A stretch of DNA of 64,000 nucleotides from positions 1,178,001 through 1,242,000 of the forward strand of contig JARGSG010000012.1 of assembly GCA_030374805.1 (NCBI GenBank), in the 5' to 3' direction. Below, in pieces: positions 24,196-35,897 of this stretch. A program made the position numbers and the translations under genes. How positions within the stretch are numbered: position 1 is the stretch's first letter; every line of letters begins with the position of its first letter. The notes beneath the pieces are model-generated. The model worked only from the letters and a program-made list of their open reading frames with translations, made no database searches and was not told the DNA's origin. Source of the DNA: Gracilaria gracilis. Lineage: Eukaryota > Rhodophyta > Florideophyceae > Gracilariales > Gracilariaceae.

Positions 24196-25045
24196 TGTGA
24201 ATGAACGCCCTGGGTGGAAAGGCGCAAACACAAAAATACGTACAGAACCTTCCCCTCAGTAAGGTACCAAAACTAACATAGCACTCCGGGAATGACGCAG
24301 CTGAGCTGGGTGTAAATTCAAGTTTTAACCTTTACGACAAGCGTCAGAGTGTTGGGGGTGAGCTGTAGTTGGTAAAGATCCTCGTGTTCACACGGTCACG
24401 GGACTAATTCTCGAGAGAGTGGAGTGCCAGCGACAAGGTGTCGGACGAGGGGCCACTGAAGACGGGACAATGAGGCAAAACCAAAAAGGGGAGAAAGAGA
24501 ACCACCAGATTGGGGAAAAGAAAGAGAGCATAAAACAAATCCAATACAGGGGCGGGTATACAACTATATGTCGGAACGAGATACACAAATAGTGGTTATA
24601 CTCCGAGCGCCACAAAGGTGGCTAAACATAAGTGAACAACACGGTCGTCACTCCCCTTGGAGGTGGACAATCTGCAAAGGCGTGATAGTTAGACCTAGAA
24701 GCCCTTGTTTGCCGAGGAGCAATTTACTTGGAGAGAATTGCTGGCCCCTCAAAGTACTGAGCTCGGCGCCCCACTGAGAGTGGGTGTACCGGGCAAAATA
24801 ATCTAAGAAATACCTGAGGAAAAATAGCAATGCTGGATGCTCTGCCTCCGGCATGTCCGTGCTACACGTGTGCTACTCAAACCCGCTAAGCAGCCCCTCG
24901 AGCTCTGCAATCCACGTGTACATCTGGGGAAATTACCTCAGCGCGGCAACACGCCAATAGCGGTGTAGCTCATATATCTATACTAACGCGTAATGCAGAA
25001 ATTATCTAAGTCCTTTGAATCGCCTCCAAGGAAAGTTATCGTTCA
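24196..25045 (-). repeat. 5' LTR of gypsy element B
   Basis: About 850 bp, the same length as the C LTR and alignable along its whole length (shared blocks such as GAGCACTCCGGGAATGAC.., GCAAAATAATCT, TGCTACACGTGTGCTA). It is bounded by TG and CA. The divergence from C is obvious by eye, so B and C are not recent sisters. Confidence 0.75.
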
Positions 25046-25608
25046 TACATTACGGGAGTTTGACTACTCACTATGTAGTGTCAGGTTGCCAAGGTCCTGA
25101 CACTCTGTAAATCTCCCCAACGAAGAATGGCTCTAGACTTCTTCGCCTTCGTCCGTACTCTACTTCTCTTTACAGTGATACGCCGTTGCTAACGGGCTGT
25201 GTACCCGCTCTGCGTCAACCAAAAGAACTTAATACTGGAAGATTTACCAACTGTTGTCGTGTTTGCCCTTCTCAAAGGGGTTTTCTGGCCTGTCCGTTTT
25301 GCTTTTACTACTGTTCTGACTTTAACCACTTTTCGCGCTTGTTGTGGGTGGTGTACCCGCCACTCGTGGCTCGTGCGGACAGCCCGTAGCACTCGCTACA
25401 CTGTAGACTTACTACGTCCTTGGAGGACTCTACATACTTTCGTGGTTACTTCTGTTTCCAACCACAATCTTCTCTCTTGTTCTGAAGGCAGACCTCGGCC
25501 TTACACGCCGACATAGTCGGTCTGTCAGGGAAGGCTCGGTTCGCTCTGCTCCTCTTACAGAGAGAAAGATCCAAACTTCTTCGTGCTGTTCCCGTCACCG
25601 GACGTAGC
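25046..25608. other. Unassigned spacer with a small hairpin
   Basis: No gene was recognised. At 25077-25104 the arms AGTGTCAGG and CCTGACACT can form a 9-bp stem with a 10-nt loop just outside the element B LTR. The rest is mid-GC sequence with no ORF I trust. Confidence 0.35.
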
Positions 25609-26335
25609 TTTTGATATTTGGATGTGGTCGAGTGCCTGTCAGTCCCTCAAGGTCCGTTCAAGAACTAGGAATACAAAATTGTAGGGGGATATGGGCACTT
25701 TTGAGCACCCTCGCGCAGAGAGTGCATTTGCGCGTCTCCCCAAACCCACCTTGATACTGCAATATGATTGGCTACTGCAAATGGCTACATGCAACGTGTT
25801 TGGCACAAGCGGAGCGTGTTGTATGGAGCGAGAAGAGCAGATAGTACAAGTGGTGCACTGTGATTGGCTGTAATCTGTAGGTGGTGCCAAGATATGCGGT
25901 AACAGAGTATCTGCTATTACAAAACATTATGAGGGGATGTGCACTGTGTGCGAATATGGGCTATTATGAAGGCTTTGGAGCGAATGTGCGACTCTGAGCT
26001 GCGTGAACATGTTTGCTGTGCCAGATCGAAATTGCCAAATTTTTAGAGTTACTTATAAATCATCGAGTTGGCAATGGATATGGCGCAGTTTGATTTAGTT
26101 GTTTGAATTCGTAATGTGTTTTGCGCGCACTTTTGCTGTCAAAGTGTACACTTTGACAGCTTGTTCTGTTATATCGCTTGCTCCGACGGCGGTGGAGCGC
26201 GCTAGAGTATTTGTAGGTTGAGATCGCTACCCGTTCACTAAATTGGGGAGAAGGTGACCTACCCTCTTTTGTTTGTTTTACTAATCTTCTTGGATACATT
26301 CCTCTTTCCTTCTCTAACCAGCTTTCGTTGCGCTA
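25609..26335 (+). repeat. 5' LTR of copia-1
   Basis: About 727 bp, alignable along its length with the LTR at 42141-42830. It starts near TTTTGATATTTGGATGTGG (expected TGTTG-type start) and ends before GGGCCCAGAGCGTCGAC. It contains an inverted CCAAT motif (GATTGGCTACTGC) and a perfect 26-bp palindrome at 26135-26160. Confidence 0.65.
26135..26160. promoter_or_regulatory. Perfect 26-bp palindrome inside the copia-1 LTR
   Basis: GCTGTCAAAGTGT is followed directly by its exact reverse complement. The second LTR copy (42631-42656) keeps it with a single mismatch. Half-sites contain TGTCA/TGACA, a core bound by TALE-type homeodomain factors in plants and animals. That link is inference. Confidence 0.6.
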
Positions 26336-26856
26336 GGTTACGGGCCCAGAGCGTCGACTATTCGCAGACGTCACGCTCTTCTAACTATTAATTTGGATTC
26401 TAAGAAATTTTCTTATCTGCGACAGGTACGCGTATCGGGCGAGCGAGCGAACGAGCATGGTGGACCGCCTTATTTCCCGCAAGCGGCTAAGAGGGGCTAA
26501 CTGGTGAAGGCATATCTTTGGCTACTAATCTCCCTGGGACGTCTCATACGGATCGTAAAGCCCTTCGCTCTGAAGTACGCAGAGCCTGGTAAGTCAAGAA
26601 GATATCGCATCTCACCAGAAACCAGGGGTGAGGGGTTGGGAACTCCGAAAAGGTATTCTGGACAGGTTACCGTTGAAGTCCAAAGACAGATCTGGTGGAT
26701 CCAAATCATCTGCAAAGTCTTCTGGACAACCATCCAAGATATAAAGAGCTGTAATATCTATGGAGAAAGCAACGGTTCTACCTCCCAAACAGACAGACAT
26801 GGAAACTTACGCGGATTACTCCGCTTCAGTTTTTAATTCCCTGCACGCTTTATGAT

Positions 26857-29534
26857 GTGGAGGAGCGCTTTTTACAGCTTGAGGACAAGGCCTGTGTATC
26901 CGCCACTCAGCGTAGTGATGTGATAATACCGTTCAAGAATGTCAACTTACGACTCACTGATGTGTTAATTGTTCCTTTCATGGAGCATCAATCGGTATCT
27001 GTAGGATGTTTGGCGGACAAACAGATTGAGTCAAGGTTTCGTTCCGCAGACATTCGCCTGATTCATGAAAATGGTTTCTTGATTGGTTCAGGGCAGCTTG
27101 ATAAACGCTCCATAATACACACTATACCAGAACCAATCGACCCTTTAAATCATGAACATGGTCTTTTTTCCAGCCAAATAAAGTTGAAATGTGCTTTGAA
27201 GGCCTTAATGACAGCTTTGACTCAACTGTGGCATCGGCGACTTGCGCACATATACCCCAGATATTTGCAAGTAGTCCATAAACATGCAAATGGAGTGCCG
27301 AGTTTGGCGTAACTAGAGGAGTTGTGTCGGCCATGTCAACTTGGAAAAGCAAACAAACTACCATTCCCTGGTACGTTTGTACGTGAATTGTCGATTGGTA
27401 CCAAAGTGCACATCGACCTTATTGGTCCGTTCACTCCGTCGTTCCCGGACCGATTCAGGTATGCGTCAGCAATTGCGTTATGGTATCATTGGATTCATTA
27501 AAAATCGCATCGAGATCGGTGATGGGTACGACGGTGTTGCGCAGGAGCTCAAGCAGCTTGGAAGAGCAGTGGTGAGGAAACCGCACTCTGATTATGCCGA
27601 GGAGTACATTTCGTTACAAGAAGACGGGCACAAAAAATTTGAAAATACGTCATTCTCACCTCCGTACACTCTGGAACACAATGCTATTGCCGAGCGCATC
27701 AATCGTACCATGTAAGAAGCTACTCGAGCTATGCTCATTCAAGCCAAAGTGAAAGGATTTTTATGGGTCTTTGCGTCGAAACATGTACATTTTGTGCGGA
27801 ATCGAGTTCCGCATGCCACAATTGAAGTTACTCCATCCTCCTTGATGAATGGCAACAGGCCAACTTTGAACCACACCCGTGTGTTTGGATGGGCAGCTTT
27901 CGTACTGAAGATGATCAAAGAAACCAAGTTCGAGTCTCATGCACTTGAGGGGGTGTACTTGCAGACTCTTGAGCATGGTTTCTTCGAAACTATTGTGAAA
28001 GATTATGATGGCCTCCCGCGTATCATGCGCTCGCGTCAAATCACATTTGAAGAGGATTCGTTCGCAGGCGCAAAGTACTTGGAGAAGTACATGGATGATG
28101 AAAGTTCATCTGACACTGACTACAGTTGTGCCAATGGCTCCAGCTTGGACTCTTATGATTCTTCGGATGATTCAGTTGATGAGATAAGTGTGGATGCCAT
28201 CTGTGAGAATCTAGGAACGACGGTCGATGACCCTGAAAACATCGTCGAAGAAGTTTTATCTCCACCATGTAATGAAAAAAGCGACGATGACGAATAAGAT
28301 GTTGGAAGTGACGGCTTCGATGATGAAAGTGACCATGAATCTGTCAGCACCAATGATCATGACGCCACTGATGATTCGACGACACTTACTTACACATCGC
28401 GATACCCGCAGCGCACGCGTCGTGCACCACGTAGGTGGTTCAGGGCTGGGGCTGCAACGTCATCAGCAGTTGTGGTCACGGCAAGTGATGAACTCACTCT
28501 TAAGGAATCTATTTCTGCAACGCCCATCGAGCAAAGCTTATGGCGAGCAGCAATTGAAGATGAGCTCGCATCACTTGAGTCAAAGAATACTTGGAATGAG
28601 AACTAGTCTCCATCGCAACAACCACTGCCCACGCGCATTATGGTCAAGGTCAAGCGCAGTGCAGATGGTTCGGTGGAACGCTTCAAGGCTCGAGTCGTGG
28701 CTGGTGGTAATCACCAAAACCTTTGGTGAGAACTATATGGAAACCTATGCTCCAGTGGTTTCGTTTGGTATAGTACGTTTCTTCCTCTAGGTGACTTTAT
28801 GCTTGCAAATGTACATTCCTCAGGTGCATGTGAAGACTGCATTCCCTAACGGCGATCTCAACGAGAATGTTTGGGTGATGTCGCCACGACGTGTTCCTTG
28901 ACTTGGCTCACGATGCTTTAAGCTTCAAAACGCAGCGTACAGGCTAAAGCAAGCACGTATATTCTGGCACACCAAGTTGACGGGCGATCTGCGAGCCATT
29001 GGTTTTGAAGAGTTGCCAAGTGCTCATCGTGTGTTTCGGAGAGCCAGTAAACACAAAGGCTACGCGTACATCCTTGTGTATATAGACGATCTGCTAATAT
29101 TTTCTCCGTCTACAGAAGACCGGTCTTGGTTCCCGGAGGAGCTTCGGAGCCTCTAAAAGATCCGTTTCGAGAACGAAACGACTCTGTATCTGGGTATGGA
29201 ACTCACTCAGAGCATAGACGACGATGTTCGTTTAACTGGGATGCAGCTTGCACAGCCGTTGTATATCGAAGAAATGCTTCGACGCTTTGGTTTTGACAAG
29301 TGCACAACAGCTCACAGCCCCATGGTAGAATCTTTCTTCTCTGGACTGGCGGAGGAGGAAGACAAATCCTCTCATGATGTGTTTCTATACCAGCTGATGA
29401 TTGGGTCTCTGCTGTACTTGGCACTTCGCACACACGTGGGCTTTTTTGCACCAGTACTCATTCTTGCACGTTATCAAAGCAACCCAACAGCCTCCTCGGT
29501 GTTATCGGAACGCTGGTTTTGGTATCAAAAATGA
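26857..29534 (+). pseudogene. Integrase-reverse transcriptase region of copia-1
   Basis: It runs from a gag-pre-integrase segment ending in LWHRRLAH (about 27,225), through integrase and an Asp/Ser-rich spacer (about 28,080-28,300), to copia-type RT (KARVVAGGN region about 28,690, VYIDDLLIFS about 29,080, then LYLGMELTQS and FLYQLMIGSLLYL). The order matches Ty1/copia (IN before RT). It is broken. No RNase H was recognised at the end. Confidence 0.72.
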
Positions 29535-29951
29535 TCGAGTTAAAATGATCGAAAAACCGGTGAATTATCGAAATCTGGATTTCCTTAATTTCCGAAAATA
29601 AATCCACGTTTCCACTTTTGATAGTTTGTGTCGAAAAAATCATTCACGATTATTTCCATCATTGCTGGTTTGGATGGAAGGCAACCTAGCATGTTACTTC
29701 CGTTCATACTAGTTTCGGGACCCAATGTAAGGGTGTAATTGCTACATGTTTAGAACTTTACGGCGCCAAATGGGGAAATATATTTCCAAATAGGGAGATA
29801 TATTATATAAACAGATAGCTGCTTATGAAATACGAGTAGATGAATACAAACCCTTTGAATAGGAACCCTTCAAATAGCAACTTTCTATAGAGATACAGCA
29901 CATCTACTCGGCAATTCTCACATCAGATATCGGCCGTTTATTCTCTAACTA
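29535..29951. other. AT-rich spacer with promoter-like sequence
   Basis: No ORF of note. TATTATATAAAC at about 29,810 resembles a TATA box about 140 bp upstream of the KDZ-like region. A TGTAAGGGTGTAATTGC start at about 29,727 could be an LTR edge, but I found no partner copy. Confidence 0.3.
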
Positions 29952-32285
29952 TTGAAACGCCTTCGCATCACATGCCACCTCCCCCATCACTCCGTCCCAC
30001 CCTCAGAGCGCCATATTACGCTCCTCGCTATGTACCTCGTCTCTCCCCCGATACCCCGACACCGCTCCCCGCCATACCTAATTGCTGCTTTGAAGGCTGC
30101 TCCCTCTTTGCTCGCACTATCCCCGCCATTCAAATTCTGCAAAGGATATGCCGCAACCCTATCACCGCCAACAAGCGTTTCTTCTTCCTCGGCGGCAACG
30201 TGCCTCACTTCTTCCAACGCAAAAAGCAACAGCAGTTCACTCCACAACTCCCAACCTCCCCTTCCACTCTCCAATCGCCGTTCCGATAACTTCCCCATCA
30301 CCGACGACGCCTCCTGCCACCAGCAAGGGCTCTCTTTCTCCGTCCGCACACAAACGCTTACCATATCTTAGGTACCCCCATCTGTTTCCTCTCCCCCTCC
30401 CCAGCTCCTCCACCGCCCCCCTCCTTCCTTCTCATCAACAACCACCAACTCGAACGAATGGTCCTCTACGTCTCTTCATCGCTTTCACCCTCTTCCACTC
30501 AAATGCAAACGAAATCATCTTTTTCCTTCACGACCCCATCTTTTCCAATTCCGCCTTCAGCAACACCATCTCCTCCGCCTCCCAGTGTCTCAATCTTCAA
30601 ACAGACCTCTTTCAACAACAAGTCAGCAACACCGTTTCACCCCCACCACCCTCCACGACCCACAGCACTTCTTCACAGCCACTATTTTACGAAAGGATGC
30701 TATCCAAATCCTTAAACAACAACTCGCACTTGCACACTCCAACAAGACCTTCTTCCACCACGTGCCCCATACAATCTGCTCCGGCTCTCCCGCTTTTGCT
30801 CACCGCATGAATTCCTCTCTCGGAAAATAAGCTGTCACAATCATGCAGTTTTACAACAACTCCAGCATCGGGCAAACCCCTGAGAACACCGGGATCGACT
30901 CCTTCTCCGGCTTCGTCCAAGTATACTCCGACAAGTCCTCTTCCTCTTTCAAATCTTCTCCCAGCACCTCCCACCCCCTTCACGTCACCCTACTCCACTT
31001 CTCCGATTTGTTCCGTCCCAAATGTATCACCGGCAACCTCACCCTTCTTGGATACCTGCCAATTTCTTTCAATCCGGCCACCGGTTCTCAAGACCCCGAT
31101 TGCATCCCCCAAACCTTTTCCAGCATCTCCCGCTCTACCATAACGGAACCCATCCAGCGTGCCATATCCAACCTCTTCGACCCTGTTCTGTCCTCCAGCT
31201 TTACTGGCTTCCCGCCTCGTGACGCTGATGAAGTGCTCTGTCATTATCCCCCAATCTTCGCCAGCTACAGCGCAGGCACATCAAAAGCAGAGGACATTCT
31301 CGGCTTCCCCCAGGGCACCCGACTCCAGCATCCATGCCACTGATGTACCGTCCCCCGCCCCGAGCTCAACCTACGAATTTCATTCACCCCTCTTCGATCC
31401 CAGACCCAGACTGTCGCTGCCCGCAAATCACATTCTGCGCTCAACCAAGGTGCGGAGAAAGCTCACCTCTCCATAAAGCCTATAATCGCCCGAAACACCA
31501 AGGAAGAGGCCGTTGAAGCATTTCACTCTCTTTCCTTTGCAAAATAGTCCACTCTCTTTGATCCTTACCCTCTCCTCAACATCACCCAACTCCTCTCCCC
31601 TTACAACATCTTCCCCTTCTAATTACTCCATAACTTCCACCTCGGCATCTCCAAGCCCATCACACTCGCAGCCATCGATAGATTCAATTGAGAGTCACTC
31701 CTGACAACTCCCCGTTCCTACAAGTCCCGGCGTTCCTTCAACTCCATACGTTCCTCCATCCTAAAACCACATTTCCCACTCTTATTCATTCTAGGTTTTC
31801 CCCTCTCCCATTTCTGTCCCATCCCTGCCGTCTCCCGGATTCCACACGAAGCTACTAAAACTGAGCTCTTCCGGTCGGCACGCTGCTATGTAGCAATCAA
31901 GAACCGCTCCAAGTTTCCGCGTAACTTTTCCATAATGTGTTCCTCCCTCATTGCTACTAGCCCCTTTAAGAATCTCGTAGCACCAAGCGACAATCCATTG
32001 AAACGTTGCAATTCCAAAATACTGTCCCATTTCGGAACCCAACGCTCCTCTAAACCTCATCTAATGATTTTGTTCCTACAGTACTCTCCGCTTCGATTCA
32101 CTCAGCGAATTTCACTTCAGCGTTTTCAAGCTCATCACGCTGGTCTCTGTCTAGGAAATCAGAACAGAAGCATTCGCTACAGTTTTTCGCTCACCTACAG
32201 CTCGACAATCCTCCCATTCTGTCCGTAATTCGATGCTCAAACAATCTGCCACCATCCACGCAACTGCAAAACGTCCGATTGGTAG
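29952..32285 (+). pseudogene. KDZ/Plavaka-like DNA transposase, N-terminal and central part
   Basis: One reading frame (30585 to about 32,230) shows the signature order of KDZ-type transposases. VQVYSDKSSSSF is followed by HPLHVTLLHF and LTLLGYLPIS, corresponding to the first catalytic Asp block (D-K/T..YPV..N...GYLP). Then come a CH-C motif near 31,340 and LLHNFHLGISKP (about 31,620-31,660), corresponding to the conserved LH..LG block. The frame has about five in-frame stops, the first at 30828-30830 and another at 31341-31343, and no obvious frameshift over 1.6 kb. The upstream 600 bp is Ser/Pro-rich and hard to assign. The terminal Glu block is missing here but occurs at 37.3 kb, so this may be one element split by a 4.8-kb insert. 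The family call rests on motif spacing. Confidence 0.55.
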
Positions 32286-33290
32286 GTTAGTTGGCTAGCG
32301 TGCCGGTAGTCGCATGGTACGGTCGGAATAGGAATGAAGCTTGTAAGTAAGCGTACGTACCAGCGGTCGTGACAAAATTAGGAGGTATGGAACGTCAGGT
32401 GCGATCGAGGTATGTAAAAGAGTCCGAACACCGTGAACACACAGTAGAGATATATACAACGACCGGTTGATTCTAAATCTGGATGAAGAATACTAAACTC
32501 GTGGATCAGATCCTTACCCGCTACTCTTAGGGGATTGTGTAAAAGAAAAATTGCATAAGTAGGTGCCTCTCTACCTCGTAGAGACGCATTACAGTATGCA
32601 ACGGCCACTGCACCAAGTGGCAAAAATGCCCCCTGTTACGGTCTGTAAATTATCCAGAACTCTCACTACGTTTACTACCTTTCATACAGCTCTTCTTGCA
32701 ATCATTTTACGACGTCTGCCAGCAGACACACTCTTCCTATTGTCGACAGATATTTACCTATCTGAGATACTCGTGGGCTTTGGTGCATTATCATTATGAG
32801 GGGTACAATATGTTGTAATGTAGCCAGAAAAAGTTTCTTTTATCACCAAATCACCACTTTTAGTCATGATGGGTAGCGAATAACCGAATGAACCTAATAA
32901 CTGTTTAACTATCCAACTATTTTATTTGTACGAAACCCTTCACTCAAAGCAAATGTCACCGCACTTTCATGGTGCTACTTTTTCATTCAAAGGCTTTAAT
33001 TGGTTATCAAAAGAGTTAGCATGAACCTAGAAGACAATCAAATACTACCAACTTTGCTAGATCAATTGGACAGCGGAACGAGTTATTATGGAGTTTATTC
33101 TGTAAAATTGATAAACACCTACTCTGGGCCACCCCGTGGCCTATATTCAGAAGGAAACTCCAGCAAAGTCCAAAAGTAGACCGTAGCGAGAGAGAACTGC
33201 ATTGATACATCGATGTAGTCCCAGTACTGCTTTAGACCGCTATCAATGCTGACAAAGAATTACTTCATTTCTTGTTGGCAGGGTCCCCTG
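32286..33290. other. Unassigned spacer
   Basis: No gene was recognised. It is AT-leaning sequence between the first KDZ-like part and the palindrome cluster, and no repeats were noticed within it. Confidence 0.4.
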
Positions 33291-34693
33291 AACAGCGGAC
33301 CGACGTAGCGTGGCGCTTCATCCGTGCATCGATGAAGCGCCACGCCCGCCCAGTCCGCTGTCCCAAAAAAATTTATCTTCAGTTTATTTAAACGACAGCC
33401 TGAGACAGCGGACGAAGGTGTAGTGGCGCTTCAATGGTGCACTGATGAAGCGCCACAACAATCCAGCCCGCTGTTCCAACGTACTATAAGTGAGGAAGCT
33501 TGGGTGCTGTTATACGTGGCACAGCCAACCGGCTATGAGCGATGAAACTGGAGTGCACCCCGGCCCGCTGTCCATCCGCCGTGAATGGTATGGGTAAAGT
33601 TCTGGCATACCTGGCACCTCCAGCGTGCCAGTGATAGCAAACGAAGGCGTCATTGCGCTTCTTCTGTGCACTGATGAAGCCCCATGATACCTCGGTCCCC
33701 TGTCCAAGGCTTTTTTTTTAATAAGTTGAAAATACATAATGTTTTTGGGACAGCGGGGTGGCATGGCGCTTCATTGGTGCACCGATGAAGCGCCACGACA
33801 CCAGAGTCTACTGTCTTACTTGTCCTTACTGACAACTCCGCGAATATCTCTACATTAGTTTCGTTCCGTATCTCTCGCGTCTTCACGCTTTCCATAACAC
33901 CTCTTTAACGCATCACATGTAACCTATAAAGTACCATTTCAACTTAATCACCTGTTTGCGTGCCATTGAAGATGAAGCTGGAGTTCTTTTAGGTCCACTT
34001 CCTCCGCATTTCGACCACAGAACCCGCCGTGCGACCCACTACACTGCATTGACGCGCTGGACGGTAGACCGAGGTGAAGTATGGTTTATGGATGCATCGA
34101 TAAAGCCCCATTGCACTCCTGGTCAATGCCCAGTTGCCGTGTTTTCCGAAGAATGTAATAAGAACCTCTCCCTAAGAGAATGACACTTTTACTCTTCCAC
34201 CAAGATATTGGTCTTTCCAAAATCCAAGTAATTATATATAGATATATATAGCAATAGAATTGCGTCAATTATACACTAACGTCACAGGGGCAACTGCCTG
34301 GCGCAGATACAGTCCTGTCGATACACATCGGTTCAAAGCCATAGACCAAACACGAGGGTCTCCACAGACTACTGTCACGCACCCATGCTCGTGCGCAAAC
34401 ATCATATACATCATCCTTTTACAAAATAGGTTCACATGAAATTAAATCCTTCCTCATGAGGACTTTGAGCCTAGTACCACACTTATGGGGCTGCATATAT
34501 TAATCACGTTGGTATAGTGAGCCTTGCTGCAGATGCTCTTGAAAACCCCTAAATTAGTGTGTTAGGGTGGTTTTGAATCCCTCCAAATGCATCGAAGACC
34601 GGCGGTCTAGACCACCCGCCAGACAGCGGACCCGGGTGTCGCGGCGCTTTATCGGAGCACCGATGAAGCGCCACTGCACATCAATCCGCTGTA
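33291..34693. repeat. Cluster of about six nested palindromic units
   Basis: Units of about 70-80 bp lie at 33291-33363, 33403-33476, about 33,640-33,708 (decayed), 33747-33825, about 34,068-34,125 (decayed) and 34623-34693. Each has outer arms ACAGCGGAC and GTCCGCTGT and an inner core whose consensus half is GTGGCGCTTCATCGGTG, followed by its own reverse complement. Spacing is irregular, so this is not a simple satellite. There are no ORFs of note. The units could be miniature transposons without transposase, hairpin RNA sources or protein-binding palindromes. Confidence 0.8.
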
Positions 34694-35897
34694 CAAAAAA
34701 TTAAACTTTTATTTTTGGCTCTGCCGCCCTGGTCGGCCCCGAGTCACTGCATCCGGGGCACACGTGATACTACTACTGGGGATCGCGTTTGCAGCAACAT
34801 CGCGGCTATGTATAACTAGCCCCCGCTCGGGTCTGTTTCAAAGCCCCCTGTACTACTTGTTTCAGTATCTTAGGCAGGTCGGTTGTCTTTATGCGGGACC
34901 CGAGTTTCAGAAAGCAAAATGCGCTAAATGTTGAATCAACGAATTTGGTGTGTTTGGTCGCGCCGTGGACATCGCGAGTTCATCAAAAGTTGTTTTGGTT
35001 CTCTTTACGTGCTGCGTCGTCAGTTGTGTCAATAAAAGCGGTGAACTAAGCACCAGTGATGCCTTAAACTCAATGCCTATCAGGTTTCCCATGCGATGAT
35101 GATCTTCAGTGAGCCCCTCATCTAATTGTATATAGTTCATACAAAGATGCGGGAGAACCTAGATATTACCAGGGTGCTAAGATTGACAAGAGTACTGATC
35201 ATCTATTGCTGGGAATGCTTAAGTGGAATTACTCAGCTGAGTAATATCACTTAAGCACTAGCAGTAGTGGATCTCCGTAGGATGTAAGCAGAACCTGCTA
35301 CTTCTAAATGAGACTCTAAGCAATGCATTTCGAGTTTTCTTAATCGATACTATTGTATTGACTACTATACTATTCTCACGGATATACGAAGTACTTCACT
35401 GTAACAGATAAGGAGCATCCCTACGAATGTCTCAAAGAGAATGGACCTCTCTACAGTAGACCATTTCTGTTCAACCTCTAAGGGGGAAGAAAAGTTTCAT
35501 GAATGAATAAATGAAGAAAAGGGCATAAAGGCATCACAGGATATAATTTTGAAGATTGTGTTTATGAGAGAGATGGGGTTAGACAACGCATGGACAGTGA
35601 GAATTTGTAGTATTTTTGGAGCGAAATGGGCTCTACCTGACATTGGTACTGAACGAAACAGGAAGAGTTTTGAAATTTCTCGGAAAAAAATTACTTGGCT
35701 GGAAATTGGCGAAGAGAAGAATTGGATATAAATGGTCGTGCGCCCCAAGCGGGCGTGTGACCAACAGTTCAACGGCTTTGCACAGTGATAAGAAGCGTAG
35801 GAGGTATTGCGTACATCTCACTTGCTGTTATCTCGCTTATTGCTAAACCCCGTCAATCTCTGCGATGTCGAATTTCTAACAGTAGGACGAGAAGCTA
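34694..35897. other. Unassigned spacer with a 42-bp palindrome
   Basis: No gene was recognised. A minus-strand ORF at 35140-34907 and plus ORFs near 35,550-35,850 are weak. The notable structure is the palindrome at 35216-35257, listed separately. Confidence 0.35.
35216..35257. repeat. Near-perfect 42-bp palindrome
   Basis: Outer arms TGCTTAAGTG and CACTTAAGCA enclose an inner perfect 18-bp palindrome (ATTACTCAG and its reverse complement) with only a two-base mismatch step between them. It can form a hairpin with almost no loop and has no similarity to the 33-34 kb palindromes. Confidence 0.8.

Larger units (their letters stand above)
15925..25045 (-). mobile_element. Ty3/gypsy chromovirus-like element B (fossil, 3' LTR missing)
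   Basis: This element has the same family layout as element C, read on -. Parts: antisense ORF remnant (15925-17387, +), chromodomain (about 17,600-17,760), linker, integrase (about 19,000-19,840), RNase H and RT (about 19,900-21,700), a gag-like region (about 22,200-23,790), leader, primer binding site and 5' LTR (24196-25045). The low-coordinate end starts inside the antisense ORF, so the 3' LTR is absent. It is heavily broken, with probably more than a dozen interruptions, and appears older than C. Confidence 0.82.
25609..29534 (+). mobile_element. Ty1/copia element copia-1 (fossil)
   Basis: This is a plus-strand copia element with 5' LTR (25609-26335), an internal-tRNA-type primer site (from 26336), leader, then gag-pre-integrase, integrase and reverse transcriptase remnants to about 29,534. 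Landmarks are LWHRRLAH, HNAIAERINRTM, ETYAPVVSF, LVYIDDLLIFS and LMIGSLLYL. A complete 3' LTR was not found. It is broken, with about ten interruptions, and old. Confidence 0.75.

Noticed and set aside
24196-24860. Small ORFs in the element B LTR (and equivalents at 55.8 and 63.4 kb)
   Set aside because: They recur only because the LTRs are homologous; frames are not preserved as proteins.
30148-30810. 220-codon Ser/Pro/Thr-rich plus-strand ORF as an independent gene
   Set aside because: It overlaps the KDZ-like frame and arises from pyrimidine-rich composition; no domain is visible.
33291-34693. CRISPR-like array from regularly similar repeats
   Set aside because: Spacing is irregular, units are themselves palindromic and divergent, no cas genes occur, and the context is eukaryotic.
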